Shown: piece after piece, positions 21,206 through 29,014 of the stretch
Numbering within the stretch: position 1 is the first letter of the stretch
Layout: each line of letters opens with the position of its first letter
Assembly (NCBI RefSeq): GCF_013282725.1
Contig: NZ_CP054043.1
Coordinates: 2,666,001-2,730,000, forward strand
Origin: Yersinia mollaretii ATCC 43969
GTDB taxonomy: Bacteria; Pseudomonadota; Gammaproteobacteria; Enterobacterales; Enterobacteriaceae
Length of the DNA stretch: 64,000 bases
Direction of reading: 5' to 3'
The notes under the pieces: generated by a model
What the model was told of the DNA's origin: nothing
Database searches by the model: none
What the model saw: the letters and a program-made list of their open reading frames with translations, nothing else
Position numbers and translations under genes: made by a program

Positions 21206-22030
21206 ATGTCATGTTTTGGTCTTTCCTCGCCGGCACGGAGTGCTGGCGATGTGCATAAAAAAACAGCTCTTCTGAGTTCCGGTCAATTGATATCTGGTGA
21301 GGTTCCGATATTCTCTGATAGTGTTTTTTTTGGCGATAAAATAACCACCAATTCTTCTCTCGATAAAAGTAAAGAAGATGAAGAGTTCAATATGCATATG
21401 ATTGAAAATGCCTATTATATTAAAAATAGAAATTACTCTTACACAAGCAGTCCGATCATCAATCAGAAGGATAAAGCTAATATCACGGCTTTGATATACG
21501 CACCAGAGTTACAAGAAAGAATAAATAAAGAATATAGTGACTTGAAAGAAAATACAGTAATGCATAAAAGTGATTATCAAATAAAAGGTAATTTAATCCT
21601 CACCGAATTAATTGCAAAAGAGTTTACTGCCGTAGCATCATCAGACATCAATAGTGGTCAATGGGCTAATGAAAACCCGTTAACCAGTGCAATGCTTGCT
21701 TGTATTAAAGATAAGCATGAACAACCTGATATTAACGCCATCGTTTCAGATCGAGCTATTCGATTTCTTTGTACTAAAGTGCCCCATGTGATGGATGAAA
21801 TATTCTCTTTGGATGGATTTATTGCAGCATGTATTGAAGAGATTACTCAATATCTCTTTTTACCTGAAGGAAATAAGGTGACATTCCCAGACGATATTGC
21901 GGCGAGTATTAAACGAAAAGTGGAAAGAATGGCGAGTGAAATTCGCATGCATCCAGAGGTAAAAATTGAAGAACTTAGGGAGCTTGACGAATTTATAAAA
22001 CAATTCCCCCAATCTTTATCGAATGAATAA
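21206..22030 (+). CDS. Unrecognised AT-rich gene 1 (possible acquired or secreted protein)
   Basis: A 274-residue protein that I do not recognise. The start at 21206 is preferred because AAGGG lies five bases upstream; an in-frame ATG at 21149 has no such site. No signal peptide, membrane helix or known catalytic motif is seen. The first 60 residues are rich in Ser and Gly (beginning MSCFGLSSPARSAG), while the rest looks helical, with Lys/Glu-rich stretches ending in VERMASEIRMHPEVKIEELR. Base composition is clearly more AT-rich than nuo or ycdZ. It lies just after the nuo terminator and 72 bases before a second gene of similar composition. A disordered Ser-rich start and helical body would suit a type III effector, but that is only a guess. 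Confidence 0.7.
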   Translation: MSCFGLSSPARSAGDVHKKTALLSSGQLISGEVPIFSDSVFFGDKITTNSSLDKSKEDEEFNMHMIENAYYIKNRNYSYTSSPIINQKDKANITALIYAPELQERINKEYSDLKENTVMHKSDYQIKGNLILTELIAKEFTAVASSDINSGQWANENPLTSAMLACIKDKHEQPDINAIVSDRAIRFLCTKVPHVMDEIFSLDGFIAACIEEITQYLFLPEGNKVTFPDDIAASIKRKVERMASEIRMHPEVKIEELRELDEFIKQFPQSLSNE

Positions 22031-22102
22031 AATATTGTTCAAAATAAAAATAGCCCAGTCAATATTTTACTCAACAGTAGATTAATTATAAGCGAAGGTA
22101 CT

Positions 22103-23365
22103 ATGAAAACTAACGGCCATTTTTTTAAAAACTTAATGAGTAATTTTACGAAATCGTCACATTTTTCTCATGAGAAAAAAACAATCAAAAACAATCAAAT
22201 ACAGAAAACAGATTTCAACTGTTTTGAAGAATGTAAGTTAAGTAACCTTATTTCTGAATTGGAGAAGGACTTTGATTACAATTATGGCTATGATAAGACA
22301 TTCCCTATTTATATGCAGATCTGGGACGAAATAAATAAAAGTGACGATCATCGCAATTATGTACTAATGGAAGCTCAAGCCAATAAAGGTAAACGCAGCG
22401 ATGCGCTATGCTGTTTTTTGGTGGAACAAGGGTGGTTGGTTGAGCATACTAATATCGAATTCCCATCCCAAAGCCGCGTATTGGATGATTTAAGGAGTGA
22501 TGCCCTTTGCCAGCAGGCTATCAGAAAATTGATAGTTAAAGGCGTGCAAGAAAATATACAATCTATTGTTAATGGGAAAAGTTCTCCGTCGAAGGAGTGG
22601 GCAAAAAAAGAGCATGAAAAACAGGAAAGTATTCTTTCGATAGTTTGTCATGTCTTAGGATTAACTGCCGATAAAAAAAATGGTGCCAAAAATCGCCTGG
22701 GTCAAGATCCTATTTCTAATGTTGTATCCAGCATTACGAACAAGGCACATGATTTTATTAAGAAAAATATTGATGGTGAGAATCCGGATGCAATAGTAAC
22801 GCGCAAAATTGTTGATGCTTATTATAGATGCTATAGTAACAAAGAAGAATTACCAAGTGCTGAAATTATTGATAAAGTAAAAGATGAAATAATTAATACC
22901 GTCCTCATTAGCAGTAATCCTCATAATGAGAATTATCATACACTTTTAGATGATTGTAAGAGACCGCTTAGTATAGAAGCGAGCGCCTATAGGATTATAT
23001 CTAAAGTATTACTTCATCCTGTTATCAGTGAAAAATACTTTAACCATATGGAGGCCATAATAAAATCAGGATCTTTCCTTCAGCCTAATGGAGAGAAGAA
23101 AGAATCTATACGTATAGAAAAAAAATATTTAGCGACAGATGAAACTTATCATATCAAGAGCAGCCAGTTTTATAAAGATATTGAGAGTCATTTATTGAGT
23201 ATTAATAAAAATCTTACTGAGAATGACATTTTATTGTGCAGTATGGATTATCACCAGTATTTCTGTCAGCAGTTTGACCTTGACGTTCCTAGTCTAGCGG
23301 CTCTGGAGCCTTTTCAGCCGTTAACCATTGAGTCAAATAAGCGTGGGGCAGTGCATATCGAGTAG
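22103..23365 (+). CDS. Unrecognised AT-rich gene 2
   Basis: A 420-residue soluble protein with no family I can name. GAAGG five bases upstream of the ATG supports the start. The first 40 residues are Lys/Asn/Ser-rich and probably disordered; the remainder looks mostly helical. Segments such as LRSDALCQQAIRKLIVKGV and SAEIIDKVKDEIINTVLI resemble in pattern, though not clearly in sequence, helical parts of the preceding protein, so the two may be distant relatives. There is no signal peptide or membrane helix. The gene shares strand, spacing and AT-richness with its neighbour and is probably co-transcribed with it. The pair interrupts the core order after nuoN and was probably acquired. Confidence 0.7.
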   Translation: MKTNGHFFKNLMSNFTKSSHFSHEKKTIKNNQIQKTDFNCFEECKLSNLISELEKDFDYNYGYDKTFPIYMQIWDEINKSDDHRNYVLMEAQANKGKRSDALCCFLVEQGWLVEHTNIEFPSQSRVLDDLRSDALCQQAIRKLIVKGVQENIQSIVNGKSSPSKEWAKKEHEKQESILSIVCHVLGLTADKKNGAKNRLGQDPISNVVSSITNKAHDFIKKNIDGENPDAIVTRKIVDAYYRCYSNKEELPSAEIIDKVKDEIINTVLISSNPHNENYHTLLDDCKRPLSIEASAYRIISKVLLHPVISEKYFNHMEAIIKSGSFLQPNGEKKESIRIEKKYLATDETYHIKSSQFYKDIESHLLSINKNLTENDILLCSMDYHQYFCQQFDLDVPSLAALEPFQPLTIESNKRGAVHIE

Positions 23366-23382
23366 AAATAACATGGTAATAA

Positions 23383-23398
23383 AGTGATTTAAATCACA
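23383..23398. promoter_or_regulatory. CRP/FNR-like palindrome upstream of ycdZ
   Basis: AGTGATTTAAATCACA has the CRP core GTGA-N6-TCAC and also resembles an FNR site (TGAT-N4-ATCA). It lies 134 bases before the ycdZ start. Confidence 0.55.
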
Positions 23399-23532
23399 TA
23401 ATTAATGTAACAGCGGCAAGATAATATTTATTTATGTGACGTGAACACATGAAATTATCCTCAATTCAGGTAAACTGCGCGACTTTCACTCAATGCACGT
23501 TTCGTTTAACACTTTCGCGCAGGTAAATCTTG

Positions 23533-24105
23533 ATGAACATTATTCTGATGATTGCCATCACCACTGGTATTCTCTCAGGTGTCTGGGGCTGGGTTGCCGT
23601 CAGCTTAGGGCTGATCAGTTGGGCGGGTTTTCTGGGGTGTACCGCCTACTTTGCCTGCCCCCAAGGTGGGGTGAAAGGGTTGCTAATTACCCTGCTAACC
23701 TGCCTGAGCGGGGTATTTTGGGCGATGATGATTATTCAGGGTAGCGCCTTGCAGCCGGAGTGGGCCATCTTGGGTTATGTCTTGACGGGTATTGTGGCGT
23801 TTTTGATGTGCATTCAGGCCTGTCAGCAGTGGTTATCCTTTGTCCCCGGTACTTTTATTGGCGCCTGCGCAACCTTTGCTGGCAATGGCGACTGGAAGTT
23901 AGTGATCGCCTCGCTGCTGGTTGGCGTAGTGTTCGGTTATGCGATGAAAAACAGTGGGTTGTGGTTGGCGGCGAGGCAGAGCCGCCAGGGGGAGCATCCC
24001 TTGGAACCTTCGGTAGGGATGGATGCTGATCCGAAATCTATCAACCGAAACCTGCTCCCCCAGCCACAACTGAACCTATCAACAAATCCATCTGAACCGG
24101 AATGA
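23533..24105 (+). CDS. ycdZ: DUF1097 inner-membrane protein YcdZ
   Basis: A 190-residue membrane protein with five to six hydrophobic segments. SIAWGF-like motifs of related proteins are replaced here by ITTGILSGVWGWVAVSLGL and WAGFLGCTAYFACPQGG, as in E. coli YcdZ. Later FVPGTFIGACATFAGNGDWK and VFGYAMKNSGLWLAAR are nearly identical between the two. The ATG at 23533 is chosen over the preceding TTG codon because E. coli YcdZ begins MNI. The C-terminal 40 residues are polar and longer than in E. coli. The function is unknown. It is convergent with the sugar-acid genes and only four bases from the stop of the YhcH-like gene. Confidence 0.88.
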   Translation: MNIILMIAITTGILSGVWGWVAVSLGLISWAGFLGCTAYFACPQGGVKGLLITLLTCLSGVFWAMMIIQGSALQPEWAILGYVLTGIVAFLMCIQACQQWLSFVPGTFIGACATFAGNGDWKLVIASLLVGVVFGYAMKNSGLWLAARQSRQGEHPLEPSVGMDADPKSINRNLLPQPQLNLSTNPSEPE

Positions 24106-24106
24106 A

Positions 24107-24125
24107 GAATCACAAAAGGTGATTC
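24107..24125. terminator. Short hairpin between convergent genes
   Basis: GAATCAC (24107-24113), loop AAAAG, GTGATTC (24119-24125). It overlaps the 3' end of the YhcH-like gene and begins just after the ycdZ stop. There is no clear U-tract, so a terminator role is only plausible. Confidence 0.35.
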
Positions 24126-24577
24126 GCCACCTTAACCACAATCTTACGTAATGGAGCCACTTCCCCAAGTGTCCCCATCGGGCGATGCAACTCACCGGGG
24201 AACAGCAGGGCGATATCACCCGGTGCCAGTGTCAATAACGTTTCGCTGGTGATGCCCTCAAACAACCCATAATCCCGCTCAGTATCAAAATCCATGGTCG
24301 GGCGCTGGCCCTGCGCGGAGGGCGAAGCCCCAATCACCTCACTGCCTTCCAGCAGAATATGGATATCAATATAGTAACGGTGTAATTCCGGAGCTTGCTC
24401 ATATAAAGGTTTGGTGGCGGCAATAATATGATTCAGGTAAATTTCACGCCCTTCAATCTCTTGCTCACCGGCGGGCAAATTGACTAAATCCATTTGGCTA
24501 ATGGTCGCCAGCGTCCGGCGGATCACCTCGGGATACCACGGGTTATTCACCGCGCTTTTAAGTTCATCAAGTATCAT
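24110..24577 (-). CDS. YhcH/YjgK/YiaL-family protein
   Basis: A 155-residue protein of the DUF386 family, which has a cupin-like beta-barrel and includes YhcH, YiaL and EbgC. Family marks are HRYYIDIHILLEG, DYGLFEG and the metal-site stretch ALLFPGELHRPMG, followed by a Lys in LRKIVVKV. Members are found with sialate, gulonate or galactoside catabolic genes and are thought to act on sugar anomers or acids, but the reaction of this one is not known. It is the last gene of a three-gene minus-strand unit with idnK and idnO. AGGAA five bases before the ATG supports the start. Confidence 0.88.
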   Translation of the reverse strand: MILDELKSAVNNPWYPEVIRRTLATISQMDLVNLPAGEQEIEGREIYLNHIIAATKPLYEQAPELHRYYIDIHILLEGSEVIGASPSAQGQRPTMDFDTERDYGLFEGITSETLLTLAPGDIALLFPGELHRPMGTLGEVAPLRKIVVKVANHLL

Positions 24578-24608
24578 AACTATTCCTATATGCTCGTGTG
24601 GCCCGCGC

Positions 24609-25139
24609 TTATGCGCAATGACTCACGCTATTTTCAGATTCCAGTGCGGCAATACAGAGTTCAACAACACCGGCCACATCAGGCGAAATATCGATTTTAA
24701 TGACGTCCGGCTCGCTGGCTCCGGGGGCCTCTAATGTTGCGAACTGGCTCTTTAATAGGCTCTCAGGCATAAAATGCCCAGCGCGTTGCTGCATTCTGTG
24801 CAGCACTAAATCGTAATCACCGGTCAACCACAAAAAACGGATACCGTGGTTCCCCTCACGCAGACGGTCGCGGTACTGCTTTTTCAGTGCCGAGCAGACT
24901 AAAAAACCCACTTCATTCTTCTGTTGCAGGCTATAGGCCACATCACTGAGCCGCTCAAGCCAAGGGGCGCGGTCTTGATCATTCAGTGGCTGACCTGATG
25001 CCATTTTTTGAATATTGGCGCGAGGGTGTAGATCGTCACCATCAATAAATTTGGCGTTAAGTGCCTGCGCCAGTACTTGACCGACACAAGACTTGCCCGT
25101 GCCGGAAACACCCATGACAATAATGCATTTACCAGACAT
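24609..25139 (-). CDS. idnK: Gluconokinase
   Basis: A 176-residue kinase that phosphorylates D-gluconate to 6-phosphogluconate with ATP. The P-loop GVSGTGKS is at residues 10-17, followed by FIDGDDLHPRANIQKM, which contacts gluconate, and CSALKKQYRDRLR. The length fits GntK/IdnK (about 175-187). GAGGAA precedes the ATG. I use idnK rather than gntK because idnO lies 18 bases upstream on the same strand; sequence alone cannot separate the two paralogues. Its product feeds either the pentose phosphate pathway or the Edd step encoded at 30911. Confidence 0.9.
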   Translation of the reverse strand: MSGKCIIVMGVSGTGKSCVGQVLAQALNAKFIDGDDLHPRANIQKMASGQPLNDQDRAPWLERLSDVAYSLQQKNEVGFLVCSALKKQYRDRLREGNHGIRFLWLTGDYDLVLHRMQQRAGHFMPESLLKSQFATLEAPGASEPDVIKIDISPDVAGVVELCIAALESENSVSHCA

Positions 25140-25157
25140 ATCATTCCTCTGTATTTA

Positions 25158-25922
25158 TCAGACTGCGACCAACATGCCGCCATCAACAAACAGCAGATGA
25201 CCATTGACGAAATCAGAGGCTTTGGACGACAGATAAACCGCAGCCCCAATCAGCTCTTCCGGGTCTCCCCAGCGGGCGGCGGGCGTGCGTTTACACAACC
25301 AATCGGTGAAGGCTTTATCGTCAACCAGCGCTTTTGTCATATCGGTTTTGAAATAACCAGGGGCGATACCATTGACCTGAATGTTGTAACGGGCCAGCTC
25401 GACACACATGCCGCGCGTCAACATTTTGACCGCACCTTTAGAGGCGGCATAAGGTGTAATAGTGTCGCGACCTAATTCACTCTGCATGGAACAAATATTG
25501 ATAATTTTCCCGCGTTGGCGTTTAACCATATAACGGGAGACGGCTTGTGAAACTAAGAATACGGATTTCTGGTTGACGGCGATAACATCGTCCCAATCTT
25601 TTTCTGGGAATTCGGTAAAAGCATGGCGACGTTGAATACCGGCATTATTAATTAAGATATCAATCGCACCAATGCTGCTCTCTATTTGTTCGATAGCCTC
25701 ATTGACCGCATCATGGTCGGTCACATTAAAGGCTGCGGCATGAGCAACAAACCCGTTGGCGCGCAATTCAGCAACGGCTTTTTCTGCCCGCTCGGCGGTA
25801 ATATCATTAATAATGATCTCCGCACCAAATTCAGCCAAACCTTTTGCTAATAGGAATCCGATACCTTGTGCGGAACCCGTAATTAATACTTTGCGTTTTT
25901 CTAGCGAAAATAGATTCTTCAT
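25158..25922 (-). CDS. idnO: Gluconate 5-dehydrogenase (5-keto-D-gluconate reductase)
   Basis: A 254-residue short-chain dehydrogenase that interconverts 5-keto-D-gluconate and D-gluconate with NAD(P)H. It shows the nucleotide motif TGSAQGIG (16-23), NNAGIQRRHAFTEFPE, the catalytic Ser in NICSMQSELGRDTITP and the YAASK catalytic pair. The C-terminal half, from MLTRGMCVELARYNIQV to FVDGGMLVAV, is nearly identical to E. coli IdnO. AGGAAT lies before the ATG. It heads a minus-strand unit idnO-idnK-yhcH-like, divergent from a LacI-type regulator across 507 bases. Confidence 0.95.
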   Translation of the reverse strand: MKNLFSLEKRKVLITGSAQGIGFLLAKGLAEFGAEIIINDITAERAEKAVAELRANGFVAHAAAFNVTDHDAVNEAIEQIESSIGAIDILINNAGIQRRHAFTEFPEKDWDDVIAVNQKSVFLVSQAVSRYMVKRQRGKIINICSMQSELGRDTITPYAASKGAVKMLTRGMCVELARYNIQVNGIAPGYFKTDMTKALVDDKAFTDWLCKRTPAARWGDPEELIGAAVYLSSKASDFVNGHLLFVDGGMLVAV

Positions 25923-26160
25923 TGTGAATTCCTAATGGCGCAATCGAGCGACATATAAAATAGATGTTATGAGTGAACACTGTCGAATTAATACAGTCAT
26001 CGTTTAAATTTAGGCAATAAAATCACGAATAATAAAGTCTTTATTATTTCCCAATATTGCTTTAAAACAGATGGAAATCCGATTCACGGTAGCGGTATTT
26101 CCATTAAACTGGGCCGTCTGAAAACATGTCTCTATCAGACCGTTTTCTGCCTTATCAAAC

Positions 26161-26176
26161 TGTGATGCAGATCACT
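26161..26176. promoter_or_regulatory. Predicted CRP site
   Basis: TGTGATGCAGATCACT has TGTGA-N6-TCACT, one base from the symmetric CRP consensus. It lies 239 bases before idnO and 254 before the LacI-type gene. Confidence 0.75.
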
Positions 26177-26342
26177 TTAAATCATGTTACGACAAGCTGT
26201 TACCGCTTACGTGAGCGGTGTCGCCTTGAGGATAGAAAAAGAGTCTGGTTAGCAGGGGCTTTGCCCATTTCATTAACAGATTGCAGATTAACCTATTGAT
26301 AATAAAATAACTTAATAATGATCAGCATGGCTGTTATAGCAT

Positions 26343-26358
26343 ATTTAACCCGTAACAT
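26343..26358. promoter_or_regulatory. Predicted IdnR/GntR-like operator
   Basis: ATTTAACCCGTAACAT resembles the GntR/IdnR type of palindrome (ATGTTAC-GTAACAT arms); the right arm is complete and the left differs at two positions. It lies 72 bases before the regulator start and may serve autoregulation. Confidence 0.55.
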
Positions 26359-26429
26359 GCTTTTCATTACACAAGTTAACAGTGCATAATCAGTTTACCC
26401 CTCTCGCACTCTTGTTCCAGGTATTTGCC

Positions 26430-27422
26430 ATGAAAAACCAGCGTGTTACGTTACAGGATATCGCGTTACTTGCCGGCGTGACCAAAATGACCGTCAGCCG
26501 CTATTTGCGCACGCCGGAAAAAGTGGCACCAGAAACCGGTGAGCGCATTGCTCAGGTGATGGCTGAAGTTAATTATAGTGCTGATTCTGAAGGGGAAACG
26601 GGGCTTAATCAAAAAAGTCCGCGTATAGGAATCTTGGTGCCCTCTTTTAATAACCAGATTTTCTCCGATCTATTGGCGGGTATTGAGTCAGTGACTGCCG
26701 CCAGTGGATACCAAACGCTGGTAGTCAATTATAACTACAGTAAAGAGCGCGAAGAGGAGCAGATCATTAATCTGCTCTCCTGCCAGATCTCCGGGTTGAT
26801 ACTCACAGACTCCGAACATACCTTACGTGCTGATAAATATCTGAATGCCTCCGAAATTCCAATCGCCCAAGTGATGGATCTGGAGCCGCAATTTAATCGT
26901 ATCACGGTCGGATTCAATAATTATCAGGCCGCCTATGACATGACGGCAACCCTACTCGCCAGTGGAAAACAGAATATTGTCTATTTCGGTTCCATGTCTG
27001 ATGTGCGGGATCGCAAACGTTATCAAGGTTATAGTCAGGCAATGAGTGATGCTAATTTCACGCCATTACATATTACGCCGAATAAAGTCTCTTCCGTTTC
27101 TATTGGTGCCGGGATGTTGGCATTGGCACGACAAATGTATCCGCAGGTTGATGCTATTTTCTGTACCAATGATGATATGGCCGTGGGGGTGTTACAAGAG
27201 TGCTTGAAGCTGGGCATGGCGATACCCGCTGAAATGGCTATTTCCGGTTTTCATGGGCTGGATATTGGTCAGGCAACCACGCCGGTGCTGGCCAGTGTTA
27301 CCACGCCACGTTTTGAAATGGGTAAAGTTGCCGCTGAGATTTTGATTAAAAAAATCAAAAAAATCCCGACAATTGAGCAGGTTGACCTACATTATCGGAT
27401 TTCACTCGGTGGGACGATTTAA
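26430..27422 (+). CDS. LacI-family regulator, IdnR/GntR-like
   Basis: A 330-residue LacI-type repressor/activator. The helix-turn-helix is at the N-terminus (VTLQDIALLAGVTKMTVSRY), followed by a periplasmic-binding-protein-like sensor domain with GILVPSFNNQIFSDLLAGIE, FCTNDDMAVG and SGFHGLDIGQATTPVLASVT. The start at 26430 is chosen because MKNQRVTLQDIA aligns with E. coli IdnR and GntR; an in-frame ATG 48 bases upstream would add 16 unconserved residues. The HTH and the flanking idnO/idnK point to a gluconate or ketogluconate effector. It probably controls both the minus-strand unit and the dehydrogenase-edd unit, since operator-like palindromes lie before both. Orthology to IdnR itself is likely but not certain. 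Confidence 0.88.
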   Translation: MKNQRVTLQDIALLAGVTKMTVSRYLRTPEKVAPETGERIAQVMAEVNYSADSEGETGLNQKSPRIGILVPSFNNQIFSDLLAGIESVTAASGYQTLVVNYNYSKEREEEQIINLLSCQISGLILTDSEHTLRADKYLNASEIPIAQVMDLEPQFNRITVGFNNYQAAYDMTATLLASGKQNIVYFGSMSDVRDRKRYQGYSQAMSDANFTPLHITPNKVSSVSIGAGMLALARQMYPQVDAIFCTNDDMAVGVLQECLKLGMAIPAEMAISGFHGLDIGQATTPVLASVTTPRFEMGKVAAEILIKKIKKIPTIEQVDLHYRISLGGTI

Positions 27423-27639
27423 GGTTCCAGCCATTTCTGTAGGGATGCTCGTCTCTTATTTTCTGCCATTGTGCTGTGCAATGGCAGCCACTCACTTTCC
27501 TCTGTCTCCCTTGCTTATGTTTTATTCCCGCCATAACAAATGACCGCTATCGATAACATTTCAATTAATGCCTTACATGAATTTTTAACGCGTACCTGAT
27601 TAGCTGAAACAATTCAGCCTTGGCAATGATAGCTGGGTC

Positions 27640-27655
27640 ACGTTACCGGTAACAT
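27640..27655. promoter_or_regulatory. Predicted IdnR/GntR operator
   Basis: ACGTTACCGGTAACAT is a palindrome with a single unpaired position and arms GTTACC/GGTAAC, the form expected for GntR/IdnR-type repressors. It lies 20 bases upstream of a CRP-like site and 152 bases before the dehydrogenase start. Confidence 0.72.
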
Positions 27656-27675
27656 GTTTTCTTAACATGATTTAC

Positions 27676-27691
27676 AGTGACCCACATCACA
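27676..27691. promoter_or_regulatory. Predicted CRP site
   Basis: AGTGACCCACATCACA carries the CRP core GTGA-N6-TCACA. Confidence 0.65.
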
Positions 27692-27807
27692 AAATAAAAC
27701 ATTGAAAACAGGTCTCATAACGACATTCGCTGAATGGCTACATCATCCGATGATTCCCTGTCGCCATTCTGGTTTCTTTGATTTATTGACATGGTCAGGT
27801 ACTCATA

Positions 27808-28758
27808 ATGAAAAACAGTACGCAATCTGTATTAATTATCGCCCCGGTAATGGACTATTTGACGGAGAAATTGGAACAAAACTTTACTGTTCACAAACTC
27901 TTCCAGATAGCGGATCACGCGGAGTTTCTGGCTGAGCAGGGCAAGAATATTAAAGGTATTGTGACTCGTGGTGATATTGGCGTGACCAACGAAGTGTTGG
28001 CGTTATTACCTGAAGTAGAGATTATCTCAATCTTCGGCGTTGGGACGGATGCTGTCGATCTGGATTATACCCGTGAGCGTAAGATCATTGTGACTACCAC
28101 GCCGGGTGTGCTGACAGACGATGTGGCTGATACCGCGCTGGGGCTCATTATTGCCACCTCTCGCCGCTTATGTCAGGCCGATAAATTCCTGCGTGCCGGT
28201 CAGTGGCCGCATAGCAGCTTACCTCTATCGTCCAAAGTGACTGGAAAACGTCTGGGCGTATTTGGGATGGGCCGCATTGGTCAAGCCATTGCCCGCCGTG
28301 CTGCGGGTTTCGATATGCAAATTGCCTACACTGATACAGTGCATATCGAAAGCCTGCCATACCAATATGTGCCTGATTTAATCAGCCTCGCGCAACAGAG
28401 CGATATTCTGGTGGTGGCTATCTCTGGTGGGAAAGACAGTGCGGGCCTGATTGATAAAACCGTTTTTGCCGCGCTGCCCAATCATGCGATTCTGATCAAT
28501 ATTGCCCGTGGCAGCATGGTTAATCAGGATGATTTAATTCATGCGCTGCAACAGCAAGATATTGGCGGTGCGGGTCTGGATGTCTTTGCTGATGAGCCTA
28601 ATGTGCCACAAGCATTAATCGAAATGGAAAATGTGGTACTGCTGCCGCATATTGCCAGCGCCACCCAAGAGACCCGTATTCAAATGAGCGATATTGTTTT
28701 TGCTAATATCCTCGCCCATTTCTCCGGAGAGGAAGCACCAACGGCCATTCATTATTAA
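27808..28758 (+). CDS. D-isomer-specific 2-hydroxyacid dehydrogenase (probable 2-ketoaldonate/hydroxypyruvate reductase)
   Basis: A 316-residue NAD(P)-dependent dehydrogenase. The Rossmann motif is GVFGMGRIGQAIARR (about 150-164). The catalytic Arg-Glu-His set is visible in NIARGSMVNQ, DVFADEPNVP and LLPHIASATQET. The N-terminal half is the catalytic domain with SIFGVGTDAVDL. This family includes GhrA/GhrB-like glyoxylate, hydroxypyruvate and 2-ketogluconate reductases. The neighbours (MFS permease, edd, IdnR-like regulator, idnK, idnO) make reduction of 2-ketogluconate or a similar ketoaldonate to the aldonate the most likely job. The substrate cannot be read from sequence. An ERIC element begins at its stop codon. 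Confidence 0.87.
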   Translation: MKNSTQSVLIIAPVMDYLTEKLEQNFTVHKLFQIADHAEFLAEQGKNIKGIVTRGDIGVTNEVLALLPEVEIISIFGVGTDAVDLDYTRERKIIVTTTPGVLTDDVADTALGLIIATSRRLCQADKFLRAGQWPHSSLPLSSKVTGKRLGVFGMGRIGQAIARRAAGFDMQIAYTDTVHIESLPYQYVPDLISLAQQSDILVVAISGGKDSAGLIDKTVFAALPNHAILINIARGSMVNQDDLIHALQQQDIGGAGLDVFADEPNVPQALIEMENVVLLPHIASATQETRIQMSDIVFANILAHFSGEEAPTAIHY

Positions 28759-28882
28759 TACCCGTCATCTTTCAATTTGTAGGTGTGTTAGCTGCGTTCA
28801 ATAACCCGAATTACTTACTGATGTAAGCTCATCGGGATTATCTCGCTTGCCGCCTTCCTACATCTTGAAATTTATTTGGTAT
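28758..28882. repeat. ERIC element after the dehydrogenase gene
   Basis: A full-length (about 125 bp) ERIC. The ends ATACCCGTCATCTTTCAA and TTGAAATTTATTTGGTAT are inverted; the core reads GTGTGTTAGCTGCG, CCCGAATTACTTACTGATGTAAGCTCATCGGG (as inverted arms) and CTCGCTTGCCGCCTTCCT. It starts on the last base of the stop codon. Confidence 0.92.
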
Positions 28883-29014
28883 ATAAATGATGCAAAAAAC
28901 ATTTCTTTTAATTTAATTAAAAACTGCAAATATTCCCTATTTGCTTTCGGTATTCCCTGCATCTTTATGCATGATGCAGGGTAATACTTGGCTATTATCA
29001 TGAGGCGTATATAT

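Larger units (their letters stand above)
25923..26429. promoter_or_regulatory. Divergent control region idnO / LacI-type regulator
   Basis: The region has no gene. It holds a CRP-like site at 26161-26176, half-site-like ATGTTAC (26184-26190) and TGTTACC (26198-26204) motifs, and an IdnR/GntR-like operator at 26343-26358. The layout suggests catabolite-controlled and substrate-controlled divergent promoters. Confidence 0.65.
27423..27807 (+). promoter_or_regulatory. Control region before the 2-hydroxyacid dehydrogenase gene
   Basis: No gene is seen in these 385 bases. They contain a perfect 9-bp hairpin CTGCCATTG/CAATGGCAG (27463-27487) without a U-tract, an operator-like palindrome at 27640-27655 and a CRP-like site at 27676-27691. 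Confidence 0.6.
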
